A stretch of DNA of 64,000 nt, from assembly GCA_947044365.1 (NCBI GenBank), contig OX345637.1:7825701-7889700 (forward strand). Direction: 5' to 3'. This document shows, one piece after another, positions 36,005 through 47,500 of this stretch. A program made the position numbers and the translations under genes. The number at the start of each line of letters is the position of its first letter. Within the stretch, counting starts at the first letter, position 1. The notes beneath the pieces were generated by a model. It searched no databases, was not told the DNA's origin, and worked only from the letters and a program-made list of their open reading frames with translations. This DNA is from Petrosia ficiformis. Taxonomy: Eukaryota > Porifera > Demospongiae > Haplosclerida > Petrosiidae.

Positions 36005-37762
36005 TCAATCTTCAAATATGACAGGATCATTCTGCAATGTATTCCTCTTGTATTTATCTTCATTTCTCAATTGTCGTTCAAAGTGCTCCTCGACTTCAGT
36101 TCTCAGATTGAGTTCATCATCTCTTACTCTTTTCACATACCAATGAGCAAGTAATGCATACAAAACAAATCCTGAAACCAAAATAACTCCTAAGATAAGC
36201 ATAAACCATGATGTGCATGAAAGCTTTGAGGGTCCTTTAGGATGAAGTTTGAGAATCATTATGCTTAGAGCTGAACCAATGTCTATGAAAATAGCTCGAA
36301 GAAACCAAAACAGTCCAATCAACATACCCTTCATTCCAAATGGAGCCTGGCTGCAGAGAAATTCAAATATGCATATAAATGTGAGCATATCAGCTATTCC
36401 ATTCAATACTGCTGGAATTAACAGAACCCAGTAATTGAGATTGATGTACGGGTCTGTGGAGGTCCATTGAGAATAACAAGGTACATCCTCTTCTGTTAGG
36501 AAACGACCAATTAAATCAAAACCAAATATGCAAAGAATTGCTATAAAAATACACATCATAGCCAATCCAAGTCCTTTTAAAGGATTAATAAGGAAATAAT
36601 CAAGTTTTGGGAAGAGAGGTAATATTACAAACACTAGAAGTGGTACTAAAATGACTACCATATCATCACCAATAAATGAAACTGCAAAATCACCATTCCC
36701 ATGAATATCAGTAGTTGCTCCTTTAAACTGAGTAACAAAAGATGTAATACCATTGATTACAGGGTCAGCTATCAAAAGTGGATATATTGCAGCTAAGATA
36801 ATAAGAATACGAAAAAACGTCTTCACATTTTCAACATTCTCATGCGAAAATGGACCTCCATACTTATCTTTAGCGAAGTCAATTCGTTTTGGCACTTTAT
36901 CTTCCCAGTATGTCAATGCACTGCGATTTCTTGGATACTTGTTTTGGAAGGCATACTTCAAGACTCCATAGACTGTCTTGTATGGATTATCAATTCTAAA
37001 TGATTCAAATCTACGATGTAACTGAAAGTGCAAGCATAAAGACAGTGAAAATAAACCAAATGTCAGAGTACTAACCAACAAACTTCCTCTGTAATAAGAA
37101 GTAATAGGCAAAGAGGTTGTATAAAAAGCTGAATTTCCACACAAAAAGTAGAGCAACACAAACCAGTAAATGAATGCACGAAGTTTAACACTTGAAGCAG
37201 TCATCAACTGGTCCATACCAAAGGCTAACACATTAGCATAAAATAAAGACTGGGATACTAATAGCAGGATTAAGACTACACCCGATATACCATACTTGCC
37301 AATTGATTCTAGTATACCACATGAACTGTATTGCAAACAGATACTCACACTCTGGAGAAGAGTGCCAACCCACCCAATCCATAAACTGAGATTAATGGCT
37401 GCTTTTTGACCTATTTTCGTATCAGCAATCCATCCTGCTATAGGAACAAGCAAAAAGAGAGCATTTTGAAAAATTGTCACTATGCTGTAAGTTACACCAG
37501 CTGCCTCTGGGTGTGGATGAAAACACGACTCGTCTCCTGGAGGTGTAGTAATATCCTTTGCCACATTGTAAACCACTACTCTACAAAGACAGGATGGTAA
37601 AGTATATATAAGCAGAAGAAGTATTGGGAGAGAGGGTGTACGGGCTTTAAATTCATGTAAAAAATTATTCCATAGCCTTTTGAAGGGTTGAGATGGTCTA
37701 ATATTCTTCCCTTGATTGCTGTTGATCAGTAGTGGAGTATCAGCACTAGCTGTAATCATCAA
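36005..37762 (-). CDS. POT/SLC15-like major facilitator transporter, copy 2
   Basis: 585 residues, intronless, aligned end to end with the downstream copy and differing mainly in the N-terminal 30 residues, extracellular loops and the last ten residues. It has the same GWIADTKIGQKAA loop, NPYKTVYGVLKYAF segment and DKYGGPFSHENVENVKTFFR block, and again no ExxE[RK] in helix 1. It starts at MMITASADTP; Met2 is an alternative. It is divergent from SDHD with 120 bp between start codons, so the two probably share a promoter. In animals SLC15A3/A4 relatives are lysosomal, but I see no clear sorting signal here. Confidence 0.85.
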   Translation of the reverse strand: MMITASADTPLLINSNQGKNIRPSQPFKRLWNNFLHEFKARTPSLPILLLLIYTLPSCLCRVVVYNVAKDITTPPGDESCFHPHPEAAGVTYSIVTIFQNALFLLVPIAGWIADTKIGQKAAINLSLWIGWVGTLLQSVSICLQYSSCGILESIGKYGISGVVLILLLVSQSLFYANVLAFGMDQLMTASSVKLRAFIYWFVLLYFLCGNSAFYTTSLPITSYYRGSLLVSTLTFGLFSLSLCLHFQLHRRFESFRIDNPYKTVYGVLKYAFQNKYPRNRSALTYWEDKVPKRIDFAKDKYGGPFSHENVENVKTFFRILIILAAIYPLLIADPVINGITSFVTQFKGATTDIHGNGDFAVSFIGDDMVVILVPLLVFVILPLFPKLDYFLINPLKGLGLAMMCIFIAILCIFGFDLIGRFLTEEDVPCYSQWTSTDPYINLNYWVLLIPAVLNGIADMLTFICIFEFLCSQAPFGMKGMLIGLFWFLRAIFIDIGSALSIMILKLHPKGPSKLSCTSWFMLILGVILVSGFVLYALLAHWYVKRVRDDELNLRTEVEEHFERQLRNEDKYKRNTLQNDPVIFED

Positions 37763-37882
37763 TACAACTTATGTAATCACTCAGATTACTCAGATAGTTA
37801 GTATGTCAACAATCGATTTGTCACGTGACAAATAGGGGTAACGGAGATTTTTACCGGATGGGGACGGAGATATACTGGTAAA
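37763..37882. promoter_or_regulatory. Shared promoter of POT copy 2 and SDHD with 18-bp CACGTG palindrome
   Basis: The 120 bp between divergent start codons contain a perfect palindrome ATTTGTCACGTGACAAAT at 37816-37833. Its centre, GTCACGTGAC, matches the CLEAR/E-box type bound by TFE/MITF and USF proteins. Confidence 0.5.
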
Positions 37883-38991
37883 ATGGCTGCTTCTCGACTT
37901 GTTTCTGGAAGAATTCTTTCTTTGGCATCCGCTAACTGCCGAATTTTAACATGTGAGTATGTAGTAAGTGATTTATATACTTGTGTTAATCAGATCTTTA
38001 TGTAATTTCACTTATTTCAAAAGGTTCTAGACTTGTTATTTGTGGTTATGGGTCACGTGATTTTTGTGAGTTTCATGTGATTTATACATGTAGCAATGCA
38101 TAACAAATATCTCTTTGCTTGCAGCAACAAGTCAAATAGTTAATGCATCAGCTGGTAAACACTGGCGTACAGAAAGAGTTGTAGCTGTAGGACTAATGGC
38201 CCTCATACCAACTGGTCTGATATATCCTAATCCTGTTATTGACTACACACTTGCTGCTCTGATTCCTTTACACAATCATTGGTAAGAAAAAAAAATTGTT
38301 TGTGATATTTGTAAGTCTAATAATAATGATCATTAATGTTAGCGAAATTGACAAGTGCAACAGTTCGTTAAACTGAAATGATATTACATTTAATGGCTGT
38401 ATCAAATGTGGTTAAGACTCATGTCCATAGGTCAGCATATAACCTTAAATAGTGAGTGTTGGAAGGTAAGCATCACGTATTACAAATAGTACATTAAACG
38501 TGTAACTTTTACCGGAAGTAGTAGTAGTACTACTTCCTTCTAAAGGAAGTGCTTTTGTTAATCCTAAATCAAGTTGGGATGTCTGCTTAAACTAGCTTTA
38601 AACTGAAGTATTTTAACTATATATACTAGCACCACAGCCAATCCTTCATGAAACGATAATTTCAATTGACTACAATCTATAACCCTTCGTGAATAAATAA
38701 TTAAAATGACACAAGGGATTCATATGTACTTTGCATGCCCATAGCCCCACTTAGCATATAGACTGGTATGATTCCAGTTACATGTTGGTCCATTTTAAAA
38801 ATATTTCACTATCTTATTCTCATCACAGGGGATTATCATCAGTAATAGTTGACTACGTACCAAAATCATTATCAGGTGTTGCAAAAGTTCTTTTATATAT
38901 GATATCTCTAGCAACATTTGGAGGACTAACATATCTCACATTCAATGATGTTGGTGTTTGTAATGCAGTCCGAATGATTTGGGCTATGTAG
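37883..38991 (+). CDS. SDHD: Succinate dehydrogenase cytochrome b small subunit (complex II)
   Basis: Small membrane anchor of mitochondrial complex II. Exons (+): 37883-37952, 38125-38281, 38829-38991; 390 nt, 129 residues, phases close. The leader MAASRLVSGRILSLAS fits a mitochondrial presequence. The conserved core runs AGKHWRTERVVAVGLMALIP, then DYTLAALIPLHNHWGLSSVIVDYVP, whose His and Asp-Tyr pair correspond to the haem- and quinone-site residues of SDHD. The third helix ends in LTFNDVGVCNAVRMIW, matching the typical family C-terminus. It is divergent from POT copy 2 and convergent with the receptor-like gene at 39355. Confidence 0.95.
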
Positions 38992-39354
38992 ACTTGTAAT
39001 ATTAAACTAGATTAGGTGTCTGTATTAATTATTGTACTTATGGAAATTCAAATACATGTACATTATACAACAAAATTATGATATTATTAATTTATTATGT
39101 AGTGTATGCCACGCCACAAAAAAAGGGATAATTATATTCTCGACTTTGCAACTGAATATATAGTAGTGCTTGTTACTAAAGGGGAGTTTATTGCCATACA
39201 ATCTATCAGTTTTACTGATATTTCATGTGCAACATTAGTACAATAATTATAAGCTTGTTAATTTTTTATAATCAATTCAAATTACAAAAACATCTCGACA
39301 GTTACAAATTCAATTTGTCAATAATTTTATGATCACACAAGACTATACTGTTAG
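38992..39354. other. Convergent intergenic region, no gene seen
   Basis: 363 bp of AT-rich sequence between the SDHD stop (+) and the stop of the beta-helix membrane protein (-). It presumably holds both 3' UTRs. Confidence 0.6.
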
Positions 39355-42300
39355 TTATGTGGATATATCTTGAAGAGCAACTTGTTTTGGAGTGCTTTCC
39401 TCTTCAAAAACAAGTTTAGGTTGGAAATTATATTTTTGAGGATTCAGAAGCCGATCAGCAAACAAGTCTTCAATATTTGACGCATCTTCTTGCATTTCAG
39501 CATTTGAAGTCAAAAGGATTGATCTTTCAGAGACTTCATCTTCATCAAAATCTTCCATACGACCACCTGATTTCTTTCTTGAACGAAAAACTGCAACAAA
39601 CATTTGTCCAATTCGAAACAGAATATATACTAGTACAATGATCAATGGTACATAGAGAAGGCTTTTGTAACAAATAGCAGCATAGCCACTTGCTGACAAT
39701 CCTGACAAGAAGGCAAGATACAGAAACAGAAGGCCATCGATTGTGTTAAAAATGTCCTTTCTGTATGGACGAAGGGTCATAAAAAGAGAAGCAGCAACCA
39801 CAGCAACTGTAATCTGACATACAAGCAGAACTTTTACATCATGTATGAGATATAGGGATACAACAATTATCCTTAAAATGAGGTAAATTCCAGCAAAGTG
39901 TCGATAATCTATTTTGCCACTTTTAAAACATCCATTGAAAGGGTATGCGAAAGCAAGCAATCGAGGATTACGTATTCTTCGTCGATGTAGATGATTCTGG
40001 ATGAAAGGATAAAGTGTGAGGGATACTATTGGAAATGCAATGAACACCACAAGCATAAACAAAGCAATAATTGCATATGCTATGTGTCCTTCACCAAAGT
40101 AGTCTAAGCTTCCATCATAATAGAAAGCTTTTCCTTCTTTATCACCTGCCAAGTTATAATAAGATGTTGGACTTAGAAACTTAATAGAAGTGGCTGCAAT
40201 TTGAGTGTAGGAAATGATGAAAATAACAGCAAAACTTTCCTGCAATGATGGCTTATATCTACATCTTTTTTGGTATGGCTTGAGGATTCGATTCATGATA
40301 GGAAATACTGGCTTACATTGGTATGTATACAGAGTCATCCATACATATAGAACTAATGTTAAATATAGAAGATAAACTGGTGGTATATACTCCACAGCTA
40401 TAGCCTCAATGGTTGTTAAACTCTTGGACAAGCAAAATGGCTGATAAGAAAATGGAGTTATAAAATCAAGATTTGATAAGCTATATAGCACTGTGAATCC
40501 TCTAACCACTGTGTTGTTTGTAGCATGATGGTTCTCGTCAAATACCCATGATGGATATGAAAGCCCTGGGTATTTTAATGTGACAATCTGACTGAAGAAA
40601 ATAAATGCATTAGTTCCACCAGCGTTTAGACTAATACTAGCAGCCACTATTACAATGAAAACAGCAGTAGTAAATAAGAGCTCTATAGATAGATATATAG
40701 GCCATCCATTTCCATAGCATTCTATACATTGCAAATCAATTGTATTTATGGCAATACCATGGTTGGAGTCACACTTGCCACATAACCTACCACTTCGGTT
40801 ATCTGGACATGTTTCATTCATTGTAAAATCAGCAATGGGCTTACAGAAAGGTGACTGGTGATAAGGACATTGTCCTCCAACAAGTAAAGCTGGATTTGTC
40901 ATATTTACTACATTCCAGCAATACTTTTCGCTATTTTTCAAAGATGCTGTGAGAGGACACATAGAGCGATTAGTGATAGTAGTAGTGTAGGTATCAGAAT
41001 CAACACAAGTCAAGCCATGATTCTGGTCTATGTGTAACAAACACTCTGGACATTGAAATGTTGTATAATCAGGACAAGAGTCAAATTTCATTTCAAACAT
41101 TACTTGAGGATGAGGTGGAGTGTCAGCTGTAATCAATAAAACTATACTTTGTGTAGAGTGTGCATCACATTTTCCAGCATCATTTGTGGCATATATTGTG
41201 ATTGGAATCTTGTCTGTGGAAGTGGATGCCGATATACATCGCGATACATTTTCAGAAAATACTTTATTATCATAGAGAGAACCAAATCCAGCATGATAGC
41301 AAATTTTTATATTTTCGTTTATAATATCACCATAAGCATTATAAGCCTGTACAGATATATAAAACGGTTTGCCTGGTGGAGAATGGAGACTTGACAGTTC
41401 GGAAGGTGAAGTGATATTGATGAAGGCCAATCCACTAGATATTTGAGCTAAGCAAGATTCATTGTCATAGTGCCATCCACTCCAACAAAATGTATCAGCA
41501 ACAACTGTTTCATTGATTAGCAATGAGTCACCTTGTGGCCATACACATGACAACAGAGATTCTGCATATATTGCATTTGATTTCATACCAGCAGTGTTAT
41601 TACTAAAATCAATCATCACATTCCATTCATTTGGAGGTAGATCTTTTATATGTTGTATAAAGCAGCCTTTTGGGCCAATAAATGGGTAGTCCAGTCGAGA
41701 TTGAAAGCAACCCGAGTCATATATAGCACCACCTAAGTGAGATGCAGTGTTTTGTGAAAAATATATTTCTGCTTTATCCTCAATTAAAATTTTCCCACAA
41801 TGCGAAATTTTGATTGCTCCTCCATTTTCGCCACGGTTCTGATTGAAATGGATTTTAGAGTTATTATAAATTACAATAGATCCACCATGAATCTCCAATC
41901 CAGTTGCAATATTTGTGTCAAAGACTATTTCTGTGAAAAGTGAGAGACGGACATTTACAAGATACACAGCTGCAGAGCAAGGACTGACTCCGGGTGGAAA
42001 ACAAGTTTCAAGAAGATTATTATCATGCCATGAAACATTATACAGTTGTATTTCTACTGGTACAAAAGAGGGATAGTGAGATATGAAATAACCTCCAGCT
42101 CCAAGTTTTGCACTGCTTGACAGAACGGTTGTATTTTCCAGTACAAACCGTGAATAATTATTACTACTCTCATTAGTGATTATATTATGAACTGATAATG
42201 AACCACCAAACGACAATGCTCTGTTGTGTTCAAATATGCTTGTATTTGCATAAACATCATTACCTACTGCTCCATACACAATCATAGCTCCCCCTCCTTC

Positions 42301-43335
42301 TGCACTAGGCTGTACTATACTCGATAACAAATCAAATGGAGAAAAAGTGGCATTGCATTGCATTATAGTTGAACTTTCAAGATGAACTACATTTCCAAAG
42401 GCGCTATCAAAAAACCCTGTATATAAACCTCCACCAAATTGTGCAACATTCTTCTGGAAGTAACTTAATGACAATGATATGGTATTATTCTGAGCATTGC
42501 CTTTGAAAATTAAACATAATCCGCCACCTCTTCCAAACCCCATGTAATTTCTACCTTCATTCTGAGCTGGAAGAATGCTTGAATAATCCCCAGCTGATGC
42601 AAAGTTATTTGAAAACATTGTCTGTGTTATCATATAATTAGCATTGGAAACCAGTTGAGGGTCATCTATAGGTGTACAGTTCAAATCACCAGGCACACAG
42701 TATGAGAATTCAATCACAACTCCTCCGCCATATTGCTCTGAACCATTGGTACCGTTGACACATCCATTACTAGAAAAATTGCATCTATCGATGATATTAT
42801 GTCCTATAGTGTTATAAAACACTACACCAGTACTGTGTGATTTCTGGACAGTGACATATTCCATTGTTACATTACGACAGAAAAGCAAATACAATGAAGT
42901 GTGAAATAACATAAAAGAAAAGTAAGATTTACTGAAATCTCTACTTGTGCTGTTGTGTTGCGTGCCACATCCATCAAATGTTAGATTTTTTAGCACAATG
43001 TGATCCGACTGATAAAATGCCAAACCAGCTTTACTCTCACATTTGAGGATAATGGGCTCAGTACCAATAATAGCAATATGAGACATATTTTTGATCACAG
43101 TCTCATTCCCAAACTGAAGTGGATAGACTCCTGGATGTATGATCACAGTAGAGTTGTCATCTATCCCTTTCAATGCTAGATTTATGGATCCACATGGATT
43201 ATCTTTTTTACCTGCCCAACAAGAAGTGTTTTGGGTTCCTGAAGTGTTAACATATATGGTTTTATTCCATTGGCAATTGACAGCTTTCAGAAAGCTTATA
43301 GCCACCAGTATCGCTGTCACGTGGTTGTAAGCCAT
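39355..43335 (-). CDS. Large beta-helix / multi-pass membrane protein, function unknown
   Basis: 1326 residues in one exon. Residues 1-21 are a signal peptide (MAYNHVTAILVAISFLKAVN). Residues about 25-640 contain many N-glycosylation sites and short repeated stretches such as GGGVVIEF, GRGGGLCLIF, AQFGGGLYTG, EGGGAMIVYG, ENGGAIKIS, HLGGAIYDS. That is the pattern of a right-handed parallel beta-helix of the PMP/pectate-lyase kind. A Cys-rich stretch follows (CPECLLHIDQ near 758; GRLCGKCDSNHG near 850). From about 875 there are seven to nine hydrophobic helices, then an acidic cytosolic tail of about 80 residues. The topology suggests a surface receptor or adhesion protein with an extracellular beta-helix. 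It is not a recognisable GPCR family, and ligand and function are unknown. Confidence 0.75.
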   Translation of the reverse strand: MAYNHVTAILVAISFLKAVNCQWNKTIYVNTSGTQNTSCWAGKKDNPCGSINLALKGIDDNSTVIIHPGVYPLQFGNETVIKNMSHIAIIGTEPIILKCESKAGLAFYQSDHIVLKNLTFDGCGTQHNSTSRDFSKSYFSFMLFHTSLYLLFCRNVTMEYVTVQKSHSTGVVFYNTIGHNIIDRCNFSSNGCVNGTNGSEQYGGGVVIEFSYCVPGDLNCTPIDDPQLVSNANYMITQTMFSNNFASAGDYSSILPAQNEGRNYMGFGRGGGLCLIFKGNAQNNTISLSLSYFQKNVAQFGGGLYTGFFDSAFGNVVHLESSTIMQCNATFSPFDLLSSIVQPSAEGGGAMIVYGAVGNDVYANTSIFEHNRALSFGGSLSVHNIITNESSNNYSRFVLENTTVLSSSAKLGAGGYFISHYPSFVPVEIQLYNVSWHDNNLLETCFPPGVSPCSAAVYLVNVRLSLFTEIVFDTNIATGLEIHGGSIVIYNNSKIHFNQNRGENGGAIKISHCGKILIEDKAEIYFSQNTASHLGGAIYDSGCFQSRLDYPFIGPKGCFIQHIKDLPPNEWNVMIDFSNNTAGMKSNAIYAESLLSCVWPQGDSLLINETVVADTFCWSGWHYDNESCLAQISSGLAFINITSPSELSSLHSPPGKPFYISVQAYNAYGDIINENIKICYHAGFGSLYDNKVFSENVSRCISASTSTDKIPITIYATNDAGKCDAHSTQSIVLLITADTPPHPQVMFEMKFDSCPDYTTFQCPECLLHIDQNHGLTCVDSDTYTTTITNRSMCPLTASLKNSEKYCWNVVNMTNPALLVGGQCPYHQSPFCKPIADFTMNETCPDNRSGRLCGKCDSNHGIAINTIDLQCIECYGNGWPIYLSIELLFTTAVFIVIVAASISLNAGGTNAFIFFSQIVTLKYPGLSYPSWVFDENHHATNNTVVRGFTVLYSLSNLDFITPFSYQPFCLSKSLTTIEAIAVEYIPPVYLLYLTLVLYVWMTLYTYQCKPVFPIMNRILKPYQKRCRYKPSLQESFAVIFIISYTQIAATSIKFLSPTSYYNLAGDKEGKAFYYDGSLDYFGEGHIAYAIIALFMLVVFIAFPIVSLTLYPFIQNHLHRRRIRNPRLLAFAYPFNGCFKSGKIDYRHFAGIYLILRIIVVSLYLIHDVKVLLVCQITVAVVAASLFMTLRPYRKDIFNTIDGLLFLYLAFLSGLSASGYAAICYKSLLYVPLIIVLVYILFRIGQMFVAVFRSRKKSGGRMEDFDEDEVSERSILLTSNAEMQEDASNIEDLFADRLLNPQKYNFQPKLVFEEESTPKQVALQDIST

Positions 43336-43562
43336 AGTTATAGATCAACTACTTTCTAGAATATAATTATAAAATTATAAAATAATTACTTTAGATCGAG
43401 GTACCTATATACTTACTTGCAAGCTTGCTCTTCAGTGTATGTATAATCACGCCCTAAAATACATTGAATTATTCATAACAAAAATTAATGACGGGTTAAT
43501 TTACAAAATAACAAAACTCAGCCTAAGAAATAATAAATAATCGATAGGTTTTGATCTGCGTG

Positions 43563-44533
43563 CTATAATTCTGAATGTTCATCTTCTGATTCAGTGGGCA
43601 TATCTGTTGGTTCCGTGTTCTCTTGATCACCATGAGGAAGAGTTAGCACCTCTGGAGTTGTAGATTCTTCATCTAGAGCAGAAAGAAAACGAGATGCAAA
43701 TTACATGTATCTTTGGTGAATATTGTTTGCAGGCACCAATTTTAGTGAATTCCAATTAGCCGTAATATCAAGTTTAATAAATAATTAAGTACATGTATGT
43801 GTATATAGATTTAACATACATTATGTCAATAAACTGTTACCATATACATGTACATTACCTTAATTAGTTCTACTGTCAGTACAGTCAGTAATTACTGTCT
43901 GACTAACTATGGGTGTTGAATTTGTAATTTATTGTAAAAACTACTTCAGTGTGGAAATGAAACTACTGAGTAATTATTGTACTATAATTACATGTATGGT
44001 AACACTTTAGTGACATATCGTATAGTGGGAAATTTGCGCTGGTTAAATAATTTACTCTAGAAATTTTTGTGAACCTAATTCTGGTACTACAAATCTGGCA
44101 TGAAATTTAGGTCACGCCTATATTGATAATGGCCGACGAAGAAAAAATTGCTAGCTGTATTAGAGGCTACCACATCTATAAGACGGACGATCACACCATT
44201 CTCAAGGCCATGTTTCCCTATGATGGCTCTCTGCTAAGGAGTAGAAGTATTGTAACTTTCTTCAATTTGTCCCAGCTGTTTCCATCACATATCTTACCTC
44301 ACTAGCTATAGCTGCTGTTGGAATACTGAGAGAGAGAGAATCAAGTGGGCTAGGTAAACTAAAGCCAACTGGCTTAGACAAGTGGCTAAAGTACTGTAGC
44401 AAAGACATCTCTGGTTCGCTCAAACTAAATTCCCTGTCACGTTGATTCATGTGATATCATCAGTAGGTATGTAAAACATTTTTATGGCCCATAGGGCCAT
44501 CCTTATGATTGCTTTCCCATGGGTTTGAAGCAT

Positions 44534-44576
<43 letters not shown>

Positions 44577-47500
44577 TGTTTGTGTCACTTACGCAAGCAT
44601 GCATTGTATATGTAGTTAAAGAAGTTGCATAATTCCGGGGGGGGGGGGGGGGGGCTCAGTCAATTAATGGGTGTGGCATGTAATAAAATGCACACTCAAG
44701 CTCTACACCCTAAAAGCCAGCAGGAAGAAAACTGCTTGTAGCTTTACGTAGAAACTAGAACTAACAGCTGTTCTAGGTGGAAACATTCCTAAAGTTCTAC
44801 AAGAACCTCAGAAAAGTAGATAATCAACTGTCATGTGTTTCAGAGTCAGCCATGATTACTGAATGTTGAAAACCACAAAGCAATTATAGGGATACTTTTT
44901 CTCTATAATTACATCTTGTTAACAGTACCTTTAGTTAGAAAGACAAATTTTTGGAATATCTAATTTTGATGAGTTTACCATTGTGCGCAGTATAGATCCC
45001 CACAAAAAAGGAACCGGCTATACGGTACATACATACACATACATACTGCAAAAAAAAGCACACTAAAATAGTACCTGCAAACACTAGTAACATTAAGGTG
45101 TGCATTTTAATGTATTATACTGTTACATGTACAGTATATTGGACATACATGTGTACACCCTAAATTAACCTGTTTCATTGATTTGGTCACTAGTTTTGGT
45201 TTCTGTCTCCTCCTCATCGTCAGAAGTTGGAATTTCACTTTTTTCAGTGGATTCTGTTGAAGTGTTAGATTCTTTGTCAGTACTTGTTTTATTTTTTGTG
45301 GTCGTATTTGTTGAATTGTTGTCTTTCGGTTTTTGTTTTGGTTTGTAAAGTTTGATTTTATTTAACAGGTACATGATTTCTCTGTCAAGTTTTCTAGTCT
45401 TTTCTTCTAGCTCTGAGCATAAAACGATGGGATCCTCAAAGGGCTTTGTAGCATTCTGTTCAGTCTCCATATTGAACAGCCAAATCTGCACAAAAAAAAT
45501 TAAAACATCATATTAGGGCTGGAATGAATACTAGATTATCCAGGTAATTATCTGCGAACTGAACATTAGGGCTGCAACGAATATTCACTTCGTTCAGATA
45601 TTCATTGGTTATTTTAGTATTCGAATGTATTTCTAGCATCCAGATATTCATTTAATGTTTGCGCATGTGCAGAAATTGAATATGTGAAATTATAATTGCA
45701 ATAAAATGGCTGCGGAGAAGTTTCTTGCTCAATGCTCCTGGCTTTCTACACCTGTAGAGTACTGAATAAATAGTTTTAAAAACGTATATTATACTGTATA
45801 TTTTAGTGCGAACAAGTCATGAATTTTTTAGAGCAAATATCCAGGTACCCGACCATTATGAACGAATATCTGGATAGTAAAAGCAGGATCTGTTCCAGCC
45901 CTACATCATATATCAATATATGATTACTCTCATTTCATTTGCTGCCACAATTTGGTCTACTCCCTTTTTCTCTGTTAATTTTAATATATTAAATTATGTG
46001 TTAAGTGTTAATTACAGAGTGTATACAACAATAATATATTTACTTAAACAGATATTTTTAAACCTTTGAAAGTAAAAAAAAATTAATGCTTTCATAAATT
46101 GGGATGTTTATTTGGACAACAATACAAAAGAGGTATGCCCCCCCTCCGCACATCTACAAGTATGTCATGAATGATGTACTACAATAACATGTACTTTCTT
46201 CATGGGTGCCTAAATAATGCTTTCATAAATTAGGTCTATAATAATTGTTAATTTGGACAACAATATAAAGGAGGAAGTGCCCCCACATCTGTAGTATGTC
46301 ATGAATGATGATGTACTACAATAATATGCGTGCATTCAACATCCATCCTTCATATTATTGGCATACTAACATTTACATGTATCTTACCATAGTTTCCATT
46401 GTGAGGTTTTGAAGTGTTGCTATTTCAACTTCTGTCAGAATTTCCATTTCAGTAAAGTTCTTCATACGATTTAAAAAATCCAATGACATATTAATACTAG
46501 ATTTTAGATTAGCAAGAAATTTAGGTCTTTTGACAGCCTCATTAAGCCTACGAAAAACTGCTCTTGAGGTCCTACGAAGCTCTCTTAACTTCTGATAATA
46601 AACTTCAGTCTCTGCATCATAGCCTTCATCCTCCATCCACTCACCAGCTACTCTCAAAGCTTCCAAAATGGTATCTCTTTCCGTGTCAGTAGAAACAGAC
46701 ATTCCTTCCTCAGAGTACATGAAATCAGTGACTTCAAATATATGAGATTCCAAACTGTTTTTTGCCTTTTCATTTTCCTTCTTGTCTTCATCTCTCTGTT
46801 GCAACCAGTGAAGTCTATCAAAAAAGAATAATAATTAAATATTTACTGCAATTTGAAATAATGCAAGTATCCTATAGATACAGAAAAGCTTATTTGTGAC
46901 AGAGAGGTGGAAATGACAGTCAGATATATACATGTATCAGACAATTTCTGACCATTTAGCCTGTTTGTCTGTACAAATCTCGCTTTGTTTGGACAATTTG
47001 TCCAAACAACAAAATTGACAAAAGAGTGAAGTTTAGAGGAACATTAAACTACATGTATGTCCCTTGCGCATGCATTCTTGCTCCAGCGTTCAAATTAATT
47101 GGTTGATTTTATCATGTGAATGATAGATATTTTAACACAACACAATTGCAGTATTACATACATGATGTTATCGGAGATGTAGAAAGAAAGAAAGAAAGAA
47201 AGACAGACACCTGAGGCAATGGAAAATGAAAATGAGAGTTGCCTCAGGTGGGATTCGAACCCACGACACTCTGTACTCCGGACAGATGCTCTACCAACTG
47301 TGCTACCAAGGCAGCTCAGCTGGCAGGGTCCGAATCAAACATCTCATACGCCTGTATGAACAGGCTACCTTGACATGACATGTACATGTAGTTACAACAA
47401 ATATGAATCAGCACTGTGAAAAAAAAGTTGCCAAAAATTTCTATGACCAAATTTTCAAAATGTCTAATGAACAAGATATATAGAGAAAAAAGTATCCTTA

